Positions 32,664-45,666 of a stretch of DNA of 64,000 nt are shown piece by piece. Position numbers and translations under genes: made by a program. Positions within the stretch are counted from its first letter, which is position 1. Every line of letters starts with the position of its first letter. Origin of the DNA: Phytophthora quininea. Lineage: Eukaryota; Oomycota; Peronosporomycetes; Peronosporales; Peronosporaceae. The stretch spans positions 1-64,000 of the forward strand of contig JAAVTG010000023.1 in the NCBI GenBank assembly GCA_011947345.1. Reading direction: 5' to 3'. The notes below the pieces were generated by a model. It saw only the letters and a list, made by a program, of their open reading frames with translations. It was not told the DNA's origin and ran no database searches.

Positions 32664-35600
32664 TTACTCGCTGTCGGAAGAGGATCCAAAGAGGTCGTTC
32701 TTCTCGGCCTCGCGACTGGCGTCTCCTTCTGTCGGGGCAGTAGCAGTCTCCGTCTTCTCCTCGTTTTTGGTCTCTCTCCTGCTCGTCGTCACTGGAGTCA
32801 GAGCCAAACAGACCCGTCGGGTCGTCGTCCTTTCGTCCTCAGAGCCAGAGTCGACTCTCGCGCGCTTGTTGCGCTTCTCGACGAGCTTCTTCATGGTCGC
32901 GTTGCGGTTCTTCATGTCCTCGATCGACATGCCAGCGTCGCCATCCTCGTCGCTCTTGTCCATGTCCTCGTCCCCGTCGTCGATGAAGCCTGCGTCGTCA
33001 TCCGCTTTCTTGCGCTTCTTGCCGCCTTTCTTCTTGACCACCTTCTTCTCTTCCTCTTCGCGCTCACGCACGCGCCAGCCCTCGTGGAGCTTCTTCAGAC
33101 GCTCGTCCTGCTTCAGACGAACGTCTTCGTGGCGTCTGCGTGTCCTCCTCCTTGGCGCGCGCCTCCTCTTGCTCGCGCGCAACACGCTCTTCGTACTCGA
33201 GCAGCAGCTTCCGCTGAGCTTCGATCTCCAGCCGACGCTTCTCTTCCTTCTGCCGCTCGAACTCCAAGTGGTAGCTGGCCTTAGTCAGCGTGTCTCCACA
33301 GAACTTCTCGTGCTCAGAGACCTTCTCCTTGTCGAACGGCAACCCTCCGTGGTGGTGGTGCTTCTTCTTCTCGCTAGTGCCGGCAGCTTCGGCCTGCTGC
33401 AGCAAGAAGCGGAAGATGCGCTGCGCTCGCTTCAGATCCATGATGGCCCGCTGCACGTCAGCCATCGTACGCTGCTGAGGAGCTGCACTGCCGCTGCCTG
33501 GTCGAGGAGCAGCAGACTCTTGGCCGAGGGTTGTCACGGCGTAGTCTTCTTGGGCCAGGCCCGTGTTATACCAAAGGCGCAGGTCGTTAGGATACATGTG
33601 AAGGCCGCGTGAAAGCGTAGAGATGCAGCTCGGGAAGTCCTTTGACTCGTAGTAGGCCTTCGCCAGGTACAACAAGACCTCTAAGTCCTGGCCGTGATAA
33701 CACTTGGTAAGACAAACAGTGTAGAGCTGGATCGCCTCCTGGTAACGCTCTTCCGCCACGAAGATATGAGCGAGGTTGATCCAGGCGTCAGGCATATCTG
33801 GACTGGCCTCACGCACCTGCGAGAAAATCTGCTTGGCCAGCTCGAAGTTGGCCTTTTCAGCAATCATAATACCCAATCCGTTAGCAGCGTAAATGTTGTG
33901 CGGGTGCGAAGACAACGTCTTCTTGTAGTACACTTCGCTCAGCGACATGTTCTTAGTGTAGCGGTTCTTCTCACCGAGGTTGCTCATGAAGATATTGCCC
34001 ATCGACAGGAACGCGTACGGGTCGTTCTTAAGGCCCGGCATGCCCATAACCTTTTCGAATTTCTTCTGTGCAAGGACCCAGGCACGTTTCTTGAGGTGCA
34101 TATTACCCTGAAGCAGACAGGCTTCAGCGCACGTCGGATCCACTTCTAACACCTTATCGAACATCTTCATAGCTTCAGCATCGTCGCCGCGATCGCGTAG
34201 CATGCACCCCAGGCGCATTATACAGTCAACGTAACGCGGAAACACCTCCAAGATCGCGTCGTACAGCTTTTTGGCACGATCGCGGTTGCCCATTTCCTCA
34301 TAAACTCGTCCCATGTTGTACAGTATAGTGACGTTAGCCTCTGTCGGCTTAGGAACTGAAGTTTCCTCAGCCAGAGCATCAGCCTCTTCTGACTTGCTCT
34401 CCTCGTCGGCGCTACTATCGTCCCCCAATCGATGAAGCGCCTTCTTGAAACACTTTATAGCATCTGCTGTCTTGCCTACTCGCTGCTGAAGAACGCCGAG
34501 GTTGACATACACTTCCATGGGCACACGCTCTGAAGCATTGTTCATCACTTTCTCTGCTGCAATATACGACGAAATGGCAATGATTTGGTCTTTTCGTTCC
34601 GAAGAAGCATGCAGCAACTCGGCAGTGCCGATTAATGCCTCCACATGACCAGGCTCCAATTCGACGACGCGGCGAAGCAGTACAACTGCTTCGTCTTTTT
34701 ACCGAGCTTGCCGTACACATCGCCAAGCAACGAAAGAATCTCCACGTTCTCAGGGTATGCCTTGTTGGCCTTCTCGAGGTACGTTGCAGCCTTTGTGAAC
34801 TCCTTTCGCTCATAATACATCTGTGCCAGCCCAAACCATGGGAGCACAAACTTGGGCCACAGTCGGCCAGCGTTGAAATAGTAGCTGTACGCGTCCTTGT
34901 ATTTCCCCTGGGCATGGCATCCACGCCCCATCAGATAACAGCTTTCCGATCGAATTTCTGGGATTTTTGTGCTATGGAAAGCGTTACCGGCGAGTGTGAA
35001 CATCTTGTCGTAGTCCTTTCGAGAAATGTTGATGCCGGACGCGGACTCTTCTCGGTATGGGCCGTCAAGTTTGATGCCGGATGGTGACACAGCATCCTCG
35101 TCACGGCTAACGTAAGCGACATACCTGTCACCAATGCAAATAATTTGTCCCGACGATACTTCGCTCGAGATGTCCTTGGAAGTAGAGACTACAGCAGATC
35201 CACGTACAACACTTACCGTACATGGGAGCGGGATCCACTGCGAGAAATAGTGGTTAGCCAAGTGGTTTAACACCGTGGGATTGGTCTTGTCGATCGCATG
35301 AGCGTGGTGGATCATCATCATAAAGCGCGAGCCCTCGTCACGAATGCTGGCAGCACGTTCTTCGCGGCTCTGACTGGCGAGTTGCCACAAGGCGCTGGCA
35401 ATGACAGCGTCCACATTTGTTTCATCCAGCGAAGCCGTGTAGCGCATCACGGCACGCGCCTTTTCCACAGCTCCCAGGTGGTAGCAGCAGTACGCAAAGC
35501 ACATGCGCATGTTGGCAGCCTGTGGGCTGCGAGGGTGGAGTTTAATTGCCTCCAGATACAACTTCTTCGCCTCCTTGTACTGCTTCTTGCGGTACAGCAG

Positions 35601-36211
35601 CAGCGCCTTACCCAGGATGGCTGGCAGATTGGTCTTGTTCGAAATGAGCACGCTCTTGATGAAACGGTCCGCCCGGTCGTCCTCGTTCTTGGCCATGAAC
35701 ATGAGCGCCTTGCCCACGAGCGTCATGGGGTGCTGGTGGTCGAGACGGTCTGCGCGCTGGAAGAAGCCGACGGCGCGTTGGGAGATGGCCTCTCGCTTCT
35801 TTTCGTCCTCCTCGTTCCACATGGCGTTGACTGCGTGGCAGGCCAGGGCAATGAAGAATTTGATGCGACTAATGCGCGACGCATTGTCCTTGTAGATCTC
35901 CTCGATGCCAGGGTAGGATGCCACATTCAAGATCTCTTGGAATTGGCTCACATATCCCTGGTTGTAATATTCCACCTGCAGCAAATTTAGAAATGGCGGT
36001 TAGAAATTGACGTTTTCGGGAGGAAATATCTCGTTAGCGTGCGTACGGCGAACTGCAGCCAGACGTCGAGTGGCGCCACCTCGGCGCGCAGGATGTCGAT
36101 GATGTCGTTGACGTCCTCGGGCAGCTCGTCCACGAACACCTCCACCGCGTCCTCGGAGTTCTTGACGGGGATCAGTAGCGCCCGCGCGCCCTCTTCCTCG
36201 TCGTCCGCCAT
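32664..36211 (-). CDS. CTR9: CTR9, TPR subunit of the PAF1 transcription elongation complex
   Basis: Nuclear scaffold of the PAF1 complex. Exon 1 starts MADDEEEGARALLIPVKNSE at 36211. After an intron at about 36000-36047 the TPR array begins with VEYYNQGYVSQFQEILN. Many TPRs follow (for example SPQAANMRMCFAYCCYHLGA, MGRGCHAQGKYKDAYSYYFN, NVEILSLLGDVYGKLGKK, DPTCAEACLLQGNMHLKKRA). The tail is charged and Ser/Asp/Lys-rich (KKRKKADDDAGFIDDGDEDM). Frameshifts lie at TTTTT 34696-34700, near 33130 and in the tail near 32810-32840. An unusual insert of about 75 residues (35000-35230) interrupts the array; see findings. The gene is divergent from its right neighbour, with 129 bp between starts. Confidence 0.9.
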
Positions 36212-36340
36212 CCTATCGTCAAATTTCACACTAAAAGGGAGCCAATATTTCGGCTATCACAATGGATACATTTGTGTAGCAATTGTGTAGATTTGTTTTG
36301 CTGCATAGTTGAACTGACGGAGGGACTTGGAAGTGAGACC

Positions 36341-39300
36341 ATGCTCACAAGACTGCCCGGCTGGGGCGACGAGGACGTGCTGGCGCTGCTGGCTCTGTTC
36401 CGCAAGCACCTGCGCCACTACGTGTACGCCTCCGACAGCGAGTTTGTCGACGTGGTGCACGCGGAGCTGCCAGGTACACCGTTAGAAATTGATGCAATTG
36501 CGATTCGCCAATCTTATATTGGTTGCAATCAACAGATAAGCTGGGCAAGGAGATCCAAGAGATGGTTAAAGCTCTAATGTCGCAGTTTGAGGTGGCGTTG
36601 AGTACCAAGAACTTCCGAGGCGAAGGTAAAGTAATTAACAGACTTGGCGGTTAATTAAGGCTGAAAAGTGTCGTGCTGCAGTGATCACGAGCGCCGGGAA
36701 CCAGGTGTTCCTGCACGAGCACATCTACGAGTCCATCAGTGAGTTGCCAGAGAACAAAGCGGGAGGCGGCGTGTGGCCGCCGGACGTGCTCAGTCGCTTC
36801 TTCCAGAAGGCGACCCAACACAAGCAGCTGTTCTTCACCAACAAGGACGTCTACTTCCAGCGGATCCAGATATGGGGTGCGTTTACAGGGAAATGTTGCA
36901 GTGAAACTTTGAACTTAATGCCTTGATGTGCAGGAAAATCGGTGGCGGATATGAGAAACAAGTTTTACTTGATTCGCGACATGTTCATGAAGGATAAGCG
37001 TCGTGTTTACCGTGAGTGGCAACAGAACGCGCGAGGCTGCGATCGCTTCCTAATTTAACGGTTTACTACGTTATTCTATAGAACGCAGCGGAATCACTGC
37101 TAGACGCTACAAAGTTTTGGAGAATCTCTTCCAAGACGTGCCGCCGCTCTCGAGGGAGAAAAAGAAGACGAGAGCAGTCGCCATCTCAGGCCCCAAGGGA
37201 TCGTCAATATGGACTTCTGAGGATTTGGCAACGCTTGTGGACCTCATCGTTCGTATCACACAAGACATCCAGACTACCGGCAGTTCAGGGCTTGTCAAAA
37301 GCGTTGCTACGACGTTGCGTAAGTGGCGTTCATACATACATTTTTTTCTTTTGTCATCACTCACAATTGTATGATGACGGAATCGATCAGGCCGCACAGA
37401 GCAGTCGTGCATGAACAAGCTGAGCGACCTTAAATCTAAATTCCTGAAGAAGTCACCCACGGCTGGATTTGCAAGTAGGATACCGAGTGAATTCATTTGT
37501 CGTGATGGTTACTGACTTAAAGAAATTTCCGCCAGGTTTACCTAGCGTTATCTACGACCCGACGTCCGATGCGTATAAAATCTTCAACGCAGGTATATTG
37601 TCGAATATGGCTTTCATATTTTACTATCTTCTTACTGGTATTTGGTATTAGATTGGAACGACTCCAACGACCCGTACTCGCTTGGGTATTTAGCCATTAG
37701 ATCCCAGTGTAAGAACCGCAACTCGTCGTGCTCAAGTCTTGTGATTGCGCTGACGTAGGTTTTTGTGCGGTTCTTCTTGCAGGTTTAAAGGACCTGGCTG
37801 CACGCAACAAGAAACGTCGAAGCAAGGGAATGGAACTCGGCATACGGCCACCGCGGTCAAAACGCCGACTGTCAGCAACAGTGCGTGGGATCGCACAAAC
37901 GAGACCGAGAAGTGATGAAAATTCCGCACCACCCAACAGTATCTCTTCGATGCAACGTTCGACTTCTACTTTGGAGCTAGCAAACGCTCTTTCCGCAAAC
38001 GAGTACACCACGTTTGTCCACGAGATGGGAGAGCACTGTCAGTGGACTGGTAAAGTGGTGCATAATGTGCTTCGATGTATGCAGCACTCCATCGACCTTT
38101 ACCGGTCCAACAAGTTGGTCGAATTTTTCAAGAAGATTGAAAGTTTATGTCCAGGTAAGAGTGCTAGTCGCTAACTGTGTGCTTTGATCTAACGTGCTTG
38201 ATACTTTAGATGTTACATTCCAGGACCTTTTCGCCAACGCAAATCACATTCTTTCCCAGTTCGAGAAGCGTGAGTCGCTTTGTTGCCTATAGCATTGGCT
38301 TTGTGGCTTACGTTGTTGCCTGTATGTATCACTGCCAGGATTTGGGACCCTAATCGGATTTGAGAATCTCCCGCTGACAGCCATGCCCATTGTTAAACCA
38401 GCAAGCGAGAGCAACGTCAACCGAGAGGATGGGCGTATTTCCCTTGCTGAAGACAACGTGGAGAACGGTCAGCTAGCACAAACCGGTTCAATGGCGCTGA
38501 TGTTGTGAATGAAGCATTTAACAACGCTAATAAGCTGGGTATTCAACAAACGGAAAATACGCGTGAAGAAGATGCTGGAGAGAATGCAAAGCCCGAGGAG
38601 ACTGGTATCCGTCAAATAGATCACGAGAATGCTGATGTAATGCAGACGAATTCAACCATAGTGCCCAGGTCGAGCAAGACGAACAAATGAATACAGACAG
38701 AGTCTATCTCAATGCAGCATCCACGAGGGAAGTTCAACGAAAGCAAGCGAAAGATGCTGATGGAAATGCAGATGCCGAGGATATCGACGAAGATAGTCGT
38801 TCTGTTGCCTCGTCAAATGCTTGTACAACCTGCTTGCTGCAACTTCTTTCTGGCTTGAAGTCGATTCCTAACGCTATTTGTTTGTGTAGGGTCAGGTTCA
38901 AGCAATGCTTCGGGCGGGAATGGCAGCCATCTTGAGAAAGAGACTGCGAAGGAGCCGTCCAAGGGCGGAAAAGACGAGCAGTACGGTAAAAAGTTTGAGC
39001 TAGCCAAGAAGCGTTGCCTGGAGAAAAAGACAACAAGCGATGATGAAGACGATGACGATGATATCTACGACGCAGGCGATGATGAAGATGACCCCAGTGA
39101 TGATGGAGATGAGTCGGTCGGAGACATCAATAGCAGCAGTTCAGACAGCGAACATGCCGAATCACCACACCCGTTGCAGAGAATTCTCAACTCTTTGGAT
39201 GTACACGTTGCTGAGCTGGAAAAGAAGCGACGAGACCTTATCGAGCAAAAGGAAGATCGCGAGTGGCGGCAGCGTGGGTGGGACCATCGTCGCTGGCACC

Positions 39301-39347
39301 AAGAGTACTCGTTTCAAATGGATACGCCTTCAGTGTCGGAGGATTGA
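36341..39347 (+). CDS. Unrecognised multi-exon protein with acidic C-terminus
   Basis: I do not recognise a family. The gene starts MLTRLPGWGDEDVLALLALF and has about eleven exons with regular GT-AG introns (donors GTACA, GTAAA, GTGCG, GTGAG, GTAAG and others). The N-terminal half is helical (DVLSRFFQKATQHKQLFFTN, SVADMRNKFYLIRDMFMKDK). The middle is basic (AARNKKRRSKGMELG), and the C-terminal third is highly acidic (DDEDDDDDIYDAGDDEDDPS), ending EYSFQMDTPSVSED. Apparent T losses at 38487-38488 and 38651-38652 break the last exons. The basic-plus-acidic composition suggests a nuclear or nucleolar protein, but that is only inference. Confidence 0.65.
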
Positions 39348-39487
39348 TTCGCCAGTGGAGAACTATGCTTGTGTAGGCATGCAAGCTTTTGGTGCAGCGA
39401 GGACGCATTCATTTTGGCGACTGCGTGTGAGTGAAATGCGACCTCAGTTTTGTTCAGGAATCGTGAAATGAAGTTCATTTATTTGAT

Positions 39488-41392
39488 CTATACCTCGTCG
39501 TCGTAGACTTGGTGCTGTGTTGCCCATTCGTTGCTGGTCAGGTGGCCTACGCTGCGTCGAATGGACTCGATAAGCGGTGCGCCGTCATTTACATGACCTT
39601 CTCCACTGATAAAGTCGTTGTTCAGCAGACACAACTCTCGAATCATTGTTCTCGGCGAGCTGAACGGGTGTTCGATGCTGCTTGTACGCTGGCGCTTGCA
39701 AAACGGATGTGCTTTGCTATCGTTCCTGTTATCATGGCCAAAACTGTTTGTTTTGTTCACAGAGGTCTCGAGGGTTTCAGCTATCGTCGCTAGCCCCGTG
39801 AGTGTGAGCAGATTCCCACTCAAGTCCACAAGCGCGAACGGCTTAACTTGCGCGCGCTTGACAAGAGATCGCAGTAGCACCGTCGCGCCATCATCACGTA
39901 GGCGATTAGCCCCCAACGAAAGAGATGTGAGCGTAGTATTGGTCTCCAATGCTGTTAGCAACATTGCTGATACACCCGCAAGCCTCAGACCTACATCATT
40001 CGCCTGCAAACTTGCGAGCGTGTCATTTGTTAACAGAAAGTCCGCAAGTACATCGCCAAAACCCACATCGAGGAAGTTCTGCGCGATATTCAAGTGGGTA
40101 AGCCGCTTGTTCCGGCCCAGCGCCAAGAACAAATTCGTTGCAGCCTCGAAGCCGAACGAACACCCGCGGATATCCAAATGAGTCAGGCCGCAAGTGCATC
40201 CGTGCTGGGGATGCAAGCATCGGCGTCAATGCGTGGATGCCGGGGTCACCGATATCTACGTTGCCCGTGAGCTCCAGACGCTCCAAACTCAGAACACCGT
40301 CCATTGTAGCACTGCAGATTGCTCCTAGAGTTATCGGTGATACGGCATTGTCAGTCAGGCGGAGATGCCGCAGCGCTATCGGGGCTTGCAGCTTCGCGAG
40401 CCCCACAAACGCATCGTCTTCCAGTTCATTGTGCTCCAAGAAGAGGCGTTGTAACTTGGGCCGCGGAAGGCTGCGTCGACAAGCAGCTTCGTTTCGAAAT
40501 CCGTGATGGTATTGCTCAGTCGTAGCTGAACCAGCTGCTTCATCTCCGTCACTAGCGCCACCAATTGGCGATACCCTTCTGGTCGAATTTTCACGGACAC
40601 AAGCTCCAACGTAGTGATCTTTCTAACGCTCTTAAATTCTACATCGGCAAAACTCTTGTCCATCGTCGGGGTCTGTGGAGCTAATATTCGTCGGATCTCA
40701 GCGAGTTGGTCATTGCTCAACTTACCATGAAAGAATCCCATCTCGCTCAGGTTCTCGTGTTTCTGCATCAACGTCCTCATGGACTCCCAGCAGGTGTTCT
40801 GCTGCTCTGGGTGGTGCACTTCCAGTCTTCGCAGACGTCGCAGCGCCAAGATCAACGGCACGTTGTCCTGACACACCTCGCGACCGTGTGCTTTGAGCAC
40901 TTCCACGACATCTACAAACAGCTTTTGACGGTCCGACAGTAAGTCGACACTCGCAGTTGCATCAATAGGAGTGCGCAGCTTGAGCAGCGTCCGATATTGG
41001 TGCTCCCAGAAGATATGGCGATAGTTGCGTCGGCGTGTCTGGGCTGCTTCCGTGTTCTGGATGGCCAATCGCGCCGTGTTCATGCGGAGCTCCCACACGT
41101 GCTGCGTCTCTCGGTCGAACAGGAACCGATCGCCGTTTTCCGGGTCGTAGCCGTCTCGTGGCTCCAATACTTGGCTCTGTGCTGCATTCTGCCACTCCAC
41201 CTCCATCTCGCGGAGACGAAAGTTGGACAACTCATGGAAGAGCTGGTGGCGGATCGAGGTCGGCAGGTACTCAACGTACGCGAGGACTTCAGCTATGGGC
41301 GTGGACAGCGCCACCGCCGCCACAGACAGCGCCACGAGCGACTTGACACGATGGTCCGTCCCCATTCTTGACCCAAATCGAAAGTGGTGCAT
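39488..41392 (-). CDS. Leucine-rich repeat (RNI-type) protein
   Basis: The start at 41392 (MHHFRFGSRMGTDHRVKSLV) has an in-frame alternative at 41365. The N-terminal region (about 200 residues) is helical and charged and unassigned. The C-terminal half has ribonuclease-inhibitor-type LRRs with LxxLxLxxN spacing: LERLELTGNVDIGDPGIHAL, LTHLDIRGCSFGFEAATNLF, LTHLNIAQNFLDVGFGDVLA, LTSLSLGANRLRDDGATVLL. Frame breaks near 40470 and 40195 both rejoin LRR sequence. The protein has no recognisable kinase, NB-ARC or signal region, so it is likely intracellular. Its role is unknown. Confidence 0.75.
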
Positions 41393-41502
41393 AGCTGGGG
41401 AGTTGAGCACTGCTGCTGATCAGGCGCTGGATCAAGGAAGCACGTGCGTGAACAAGACGATCAAATGAACTTTAGCGCTGATTACAAAGAACTACTCGCG
41501 AT

Positions 41503-44500
41503 TTAGGCGTGGACGGCGCTGCGAGCTTCTTCCCATAGTTGTTTGAGCTTGTCCACGCCGGCTTCACCCTCTGCTAAGGCTTCTTGAACGCGTTGAGCAA
41601 GTCGGAGGCTCTCGAGTTCGGTGTGCGAGTTTTCCTGCAGTGAACGCTCGAACTGTTCCGACTTCTTGGCCGCACACTCGACCACCTCTTCGGGAAGTTT
41701 TGCTAGCATGGCGACGTTGATACCGTAGCTCTTGGGACACATGCCGTCCTCCAGCTTGTAGAGGAACGTGACCTTACGGTCGTTCTCGGGGTCGACAATG
41801 CACCCCATGTGGCCCAGCGAGACCTTGCTGTTGTCGGCGTACTCCTCAACCAGCGAGTGGTAGTGCGTTGCGAACATCGTGCGGCACTGGATATCACGCA
41901 GCAAGTGCTCCACCACCGAGTACGCGATGGCAGTGCCGTCGAACGTCGACGTACCGCGTCCCAACTCGTCCAAAATGACAAGCGAATGGCTCGTAGCGTG
42001 GTTCAAAATCGTTGCCGTCTCGGCCAGCTCTACGTACAATGTACTTTGCCCAGCCAGGATGCGGTCGGACGCTCCGATTCGAGTGAAAATGCGATCGACG
42101 GGGCTCAGTCGGCACTTGGCAGCAGGAACAAAGCTACCGATCTGGGCCATCAGCGTGAGGACGCAGGTCTGGCGCAGCAGTGTCGACTTACCGCCCATGT
42201 TCGGCCCGCTAAGAAGGACCATTTGGCCCTTGCCTTCAATGCCGAGACGTGCGTCATTCGGAATGAAGTCGCCGCTGCCGTACGTTGCTGCCACACATGG
42301 ATGCACGCCCTCTTCGATGTTAATGAACGGAGCTCCACCATTCTCAATACTGGCAGCAACCACTTCTGGCTTAGTGTAGCCCTCGCTCTGACTGCTGAGA
42401 AGTCCGAGACTGATCAAGCAGTCCAGAACAGCTAGACATTGCACAGCCTTCATCCAGTACTTGTAGTCCTCGTCAAACTTATGGAAGATGCGGCGTGTCT
42501 GGTCTTTGAGTGCTTCCTCCTCAGGTCTTCCGCCGAAGCGAGACGTTTTAACAGCTTGCGGATCGTAGGCGTATGGAAGCGCTTGTAGCCCTTTTTCCGA
42601 GACTTGAGCTCGTACTCTTTGGCTGCTTTGATAGAGCACTCTCAGGAACTTCAAGCTGGTAGCGATCCTCCTTCTTTTGCCCCAATAGTTGATTTGTCTG
42701 CAGCGTAACAACGCCCGTTGTTCTCTCAGATACTCGGCCAATTCGGCTTCGATTTGGTCAATGTCCGAGCAAGCTCCGTCGAACTCGGGATCGACGCCCG
42801 CTTGGGGGACGATCACACCGGTCTTTTCGCTGCGTTCTGGTCGAAGCTACGCTTGAAAAACTCTAATTTCTCCGTCAAGTCGGGGAACAGCCCATGCTTA
42901 GCGTTAGGCTGAGCGTCCTCCTCAATGCGACAGGCTTTCAGTAGTGACTGCAAAATAGGCGACTTAGACTGAGAGAGACGCGGTCCAAGCTCACGAGTAA
43001 GGTTCATCGCCTCGTCGAATCCGTTTAGCACGGACAGGAAGTCGCGAATCTTTCGGACGTTGTACGTCTGCGACTCGTACATGATCGCGCGGCTGTCCGG
43101 GTGCTCCTTGGATCGATAAGCAGACCCCATCGCATGGATCCGCGAAAGTAGCCGCTCCAAGTCGGGTAAGTTCTTGAGGAAGGTGCGTATCTCCATCATC
43201 AGGTCACCGCTGTTGCCCAGCTCTTCGACAGCATCTTGTCGCTCTTGGATGTCGCCAATTTTGCACAAAGGCTTGAGAACCCACTCCTGGAACATCCGTC
43301 GGCCGAAACTCGTCACCGTCTTATCCATGATATCGATAAGTGATCCCGAGCGAGACCCATTGAAGCTATTGCACAGGATTTCCAAGTTTTGGATAGTTTG
43401 TGAGTCCAAAACCACGTACTGCTGGTTCAATTCGGCCTTGGAGGCAGCAATCGCCGACTTGTTGGCGCGTGCCTCCCGGGCCTCTTCGTCTGAAGGCTTG
43501 TACACCTTGAAATTGCAGAGCGAAAGTAGCTCTTGGTCGATAATACTGCGACGTAAATGCCAGATGCAACCACCCAGAGCGCTAACCGCGAGTTGTCCAT
43601 CGATTTTCACCGTCTTGTCCATCTCCAGGAAGTGAAGCACGTCGTCAGGCCAGCCATGCTCTTTGAAGTACCCCACGCTCGATCTCGTCAATGGTCTTGG
43701 ACGCATCCCAAAACTCTTTGCCCACTCGCAACGATGAGCGGATGGCAGCAGGTGCAGAATGCTTGAGAACCATCTTGGTATCGTCGGAAACATTAGAGCG
43801 CTCTGTCACAATCTCGACAACGTGGAACTGAGCGAACAGCGTCTTCAAACGGTCTCGCTGCTCCGTGTCATCAAACTCTGACAGCTGGAAAGCGCCCGTA
43901 GCGCAGTCCGCAAGACAAATACCAAAGCGAACGGTCTTTTGGGACTGGTCGAACGACTCTTTCAGCGCGAGTAAGTGCTTTGGCACCTGATCCTGCGAGG
44001 AAACGGGAGCATCCAGAAAGCTAACAGTATTGGTGCCAATCGACAACAGCGAGCACACCTCGCGACGCACAACTTTGGCCTTCTTAGCAGCAGAACTGTT
44101 GCGAGCTTTCAACATGTCCGGCGTCTCCGTTTGCTCCACTCTAGCAACGCGATATCCCTTTTCCACGAGTTGGGACGACATTTTCGAATACGCGATCTCA
44201 GGGAAGCCCGAGTGTGCCTTGTCGCCTTTCATGTAGATGAGATTCAGCTCCTTGAAGCCGATGTCCGCATCCATGTGGAACAACTCGTAGAATTTAAAGA
44301 ACAAAACAGTGTCCATGTTGTGCGATTTGACTTCCCACCACTGCACCATGGCCGGAGTCTCCTTCTTCAAGAACTCCGGTGGCACTTTCACTGTCCGTGG
44401 GTCATAATCCGGGAATCCGGTGTATTGCCGTTGATATCACGTCGCTTTTCATGCAACCACGGCAGTGAGTCGTGGATGTGCGTACCAGCGCCAGCCACCG

Positions 44501-45293
44501 CGTTAGGCAGTGCAGATCCTTCGTCCAACGCTGAATTGGCCGGAGCTTTTTGCTGCTCGATGTCGGCGTTCCATTCCACTTCTTCTTGGCAGGTGGCGGT
44601 GGCGATGAGAATGAAGGTCTTGCAGCTTTCTTGGTCGAGCTGACAGCAGGAGCGCTTTTGCGTCGTTTCTTCGGCCGAGGAGCTTCCTCCTCCTCCTCCT
44701 CCGCCTCTTCATCATCAATAAAGTCGTCGACATCGTCGTCTGATGGCTCATCCTCAGCAGCACTAAACTCCGACTCTTCTCCCTCGTCAGGACTGTCCTG
44801 CTCCCACTCCTCCTCACTACTCACAACGTTATTGCGTTTGGCAGCAGCCTTCGTCCGTCTGGATGCAGGGGCCACTATATCCTCCTCCGAGTCGCTATCG
44901 TCCTGGATAATGACCTTACCAGGCCGCACCTGCGTCTTTTCAGTCCCCCTCTTCTTCTTAGGCTCCTTGTCCTGCTCCTGCTCCTGCTCAGAATCTGTGC
45001 CCAGAAACTCCTCGTAGGCCTTGCGTTTGGTGCCTGCAGGCTTCTTCGGCGTCTTCTTCTCGGTTCCCTCCATCTCCACGTCCTCTTTGGCGCCGTCTTC
45101 TTCATCTTGGGGAGAACTCGATGCGCTTCTTGGTGTCGCCCAGCGACTCGCGCTTCGTCTTGTTGCCGCTGCTGCTACTGGAGGCGGAGGTCGGCGCATT
45201 CTTCTTCTTGGCCGACGCGTCCTCGGACGACGGCGGGCTGAAGAAGCTCAGCAGCGAGCTCTGGGTCTTCTGCTTGGCCTTGGGCTTCGCCAT
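41503..45293 (-). CDS. MSH6: DNA mismatch repair protein MSH6
   Basis: MutS homologue that pairs with MSH2 to recognise mismatches. The N-terminus MAKPKAKQKTQSSLLSFFSP contains a PCNA-binding PIP box (QSSLLSFF). A long acidic disordered tail follows. The mismatch-binding domain has the Phe-x-Glu motif (FFKFYELFHMDADIGFKELN). The lever/clamp region spans about 43.8-42.8 kb, and the ATPase has Walker A (GPNMGGKSTLLRQ), Walker B (LVILDELGRGTSTFDG) and the His switch (MFATHYHSLV). The end is VDKLKQLWEEARSAVHA. Frame breaks occur at 45109-45112 (GGGG) and near 44500, 44395, 43670 and 42820; each rejoins conserved sequence. An E2F-like site lies 31 bp upstream of the start. Confidence 0.95.
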
Positions 45294-45323
45294 CGCGCTT
45301 CGATCCAAATGCGCGCGCGCCAC

Positions 45324-45335
45324 TCCCGCCAAAAA
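45324..45335 (-). promoter_or_regulatory. E2F-like site upstream of MSH6
   Basis: On the MSH6 coding strand this reads TTTTTGGCGGGA, a canonical E2F site (TTTSSCGC), 31 bp upstream of the start codon. Confidence 0.55.
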
Positions 45336-45666
45336 TAATTTGAAGCGATTAGGATAAAAGTGAGGTTAATCCAACGTGCAAATTTGTTTCAGTCGCATGC
45401 TGCAATTGCTCCAGCAAAGCAATTCAGTACTCGTCGGCTCTGTGCATCACGATTTTCAGTGATCGATCCATCGATTTAGTATACCAAAGCCATCAGGTGA
45501 CGGTAAGAACGGAGAACAGATATACTTGCACCAATTTGGTCTCTATTCTCGGATTCCCGACTGGCAGAAACACGCTTGTCACTTGCGTCTCCGTTTAGGA
45601 AATGACGAGTTTAGCGAGAGCAATGCAAGTGCTCAGCGCGAGTTTATAATTCCAGCTCGCGGGTGC

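Noticed and set aside
32767..33612. Ser/Leu-rich open frame opposite CTR9
   Set aside because: It mirrors the acidic/basic CTR9 tail and carries no independent motif.
35000..35230. Retained intron in CTR9
   Set aside because: A GTAAGT occurs at one edge, but the segment is fully open in frame and has regular hydrophobic patterning, so I favour a coding insertion; cDNA would decide.
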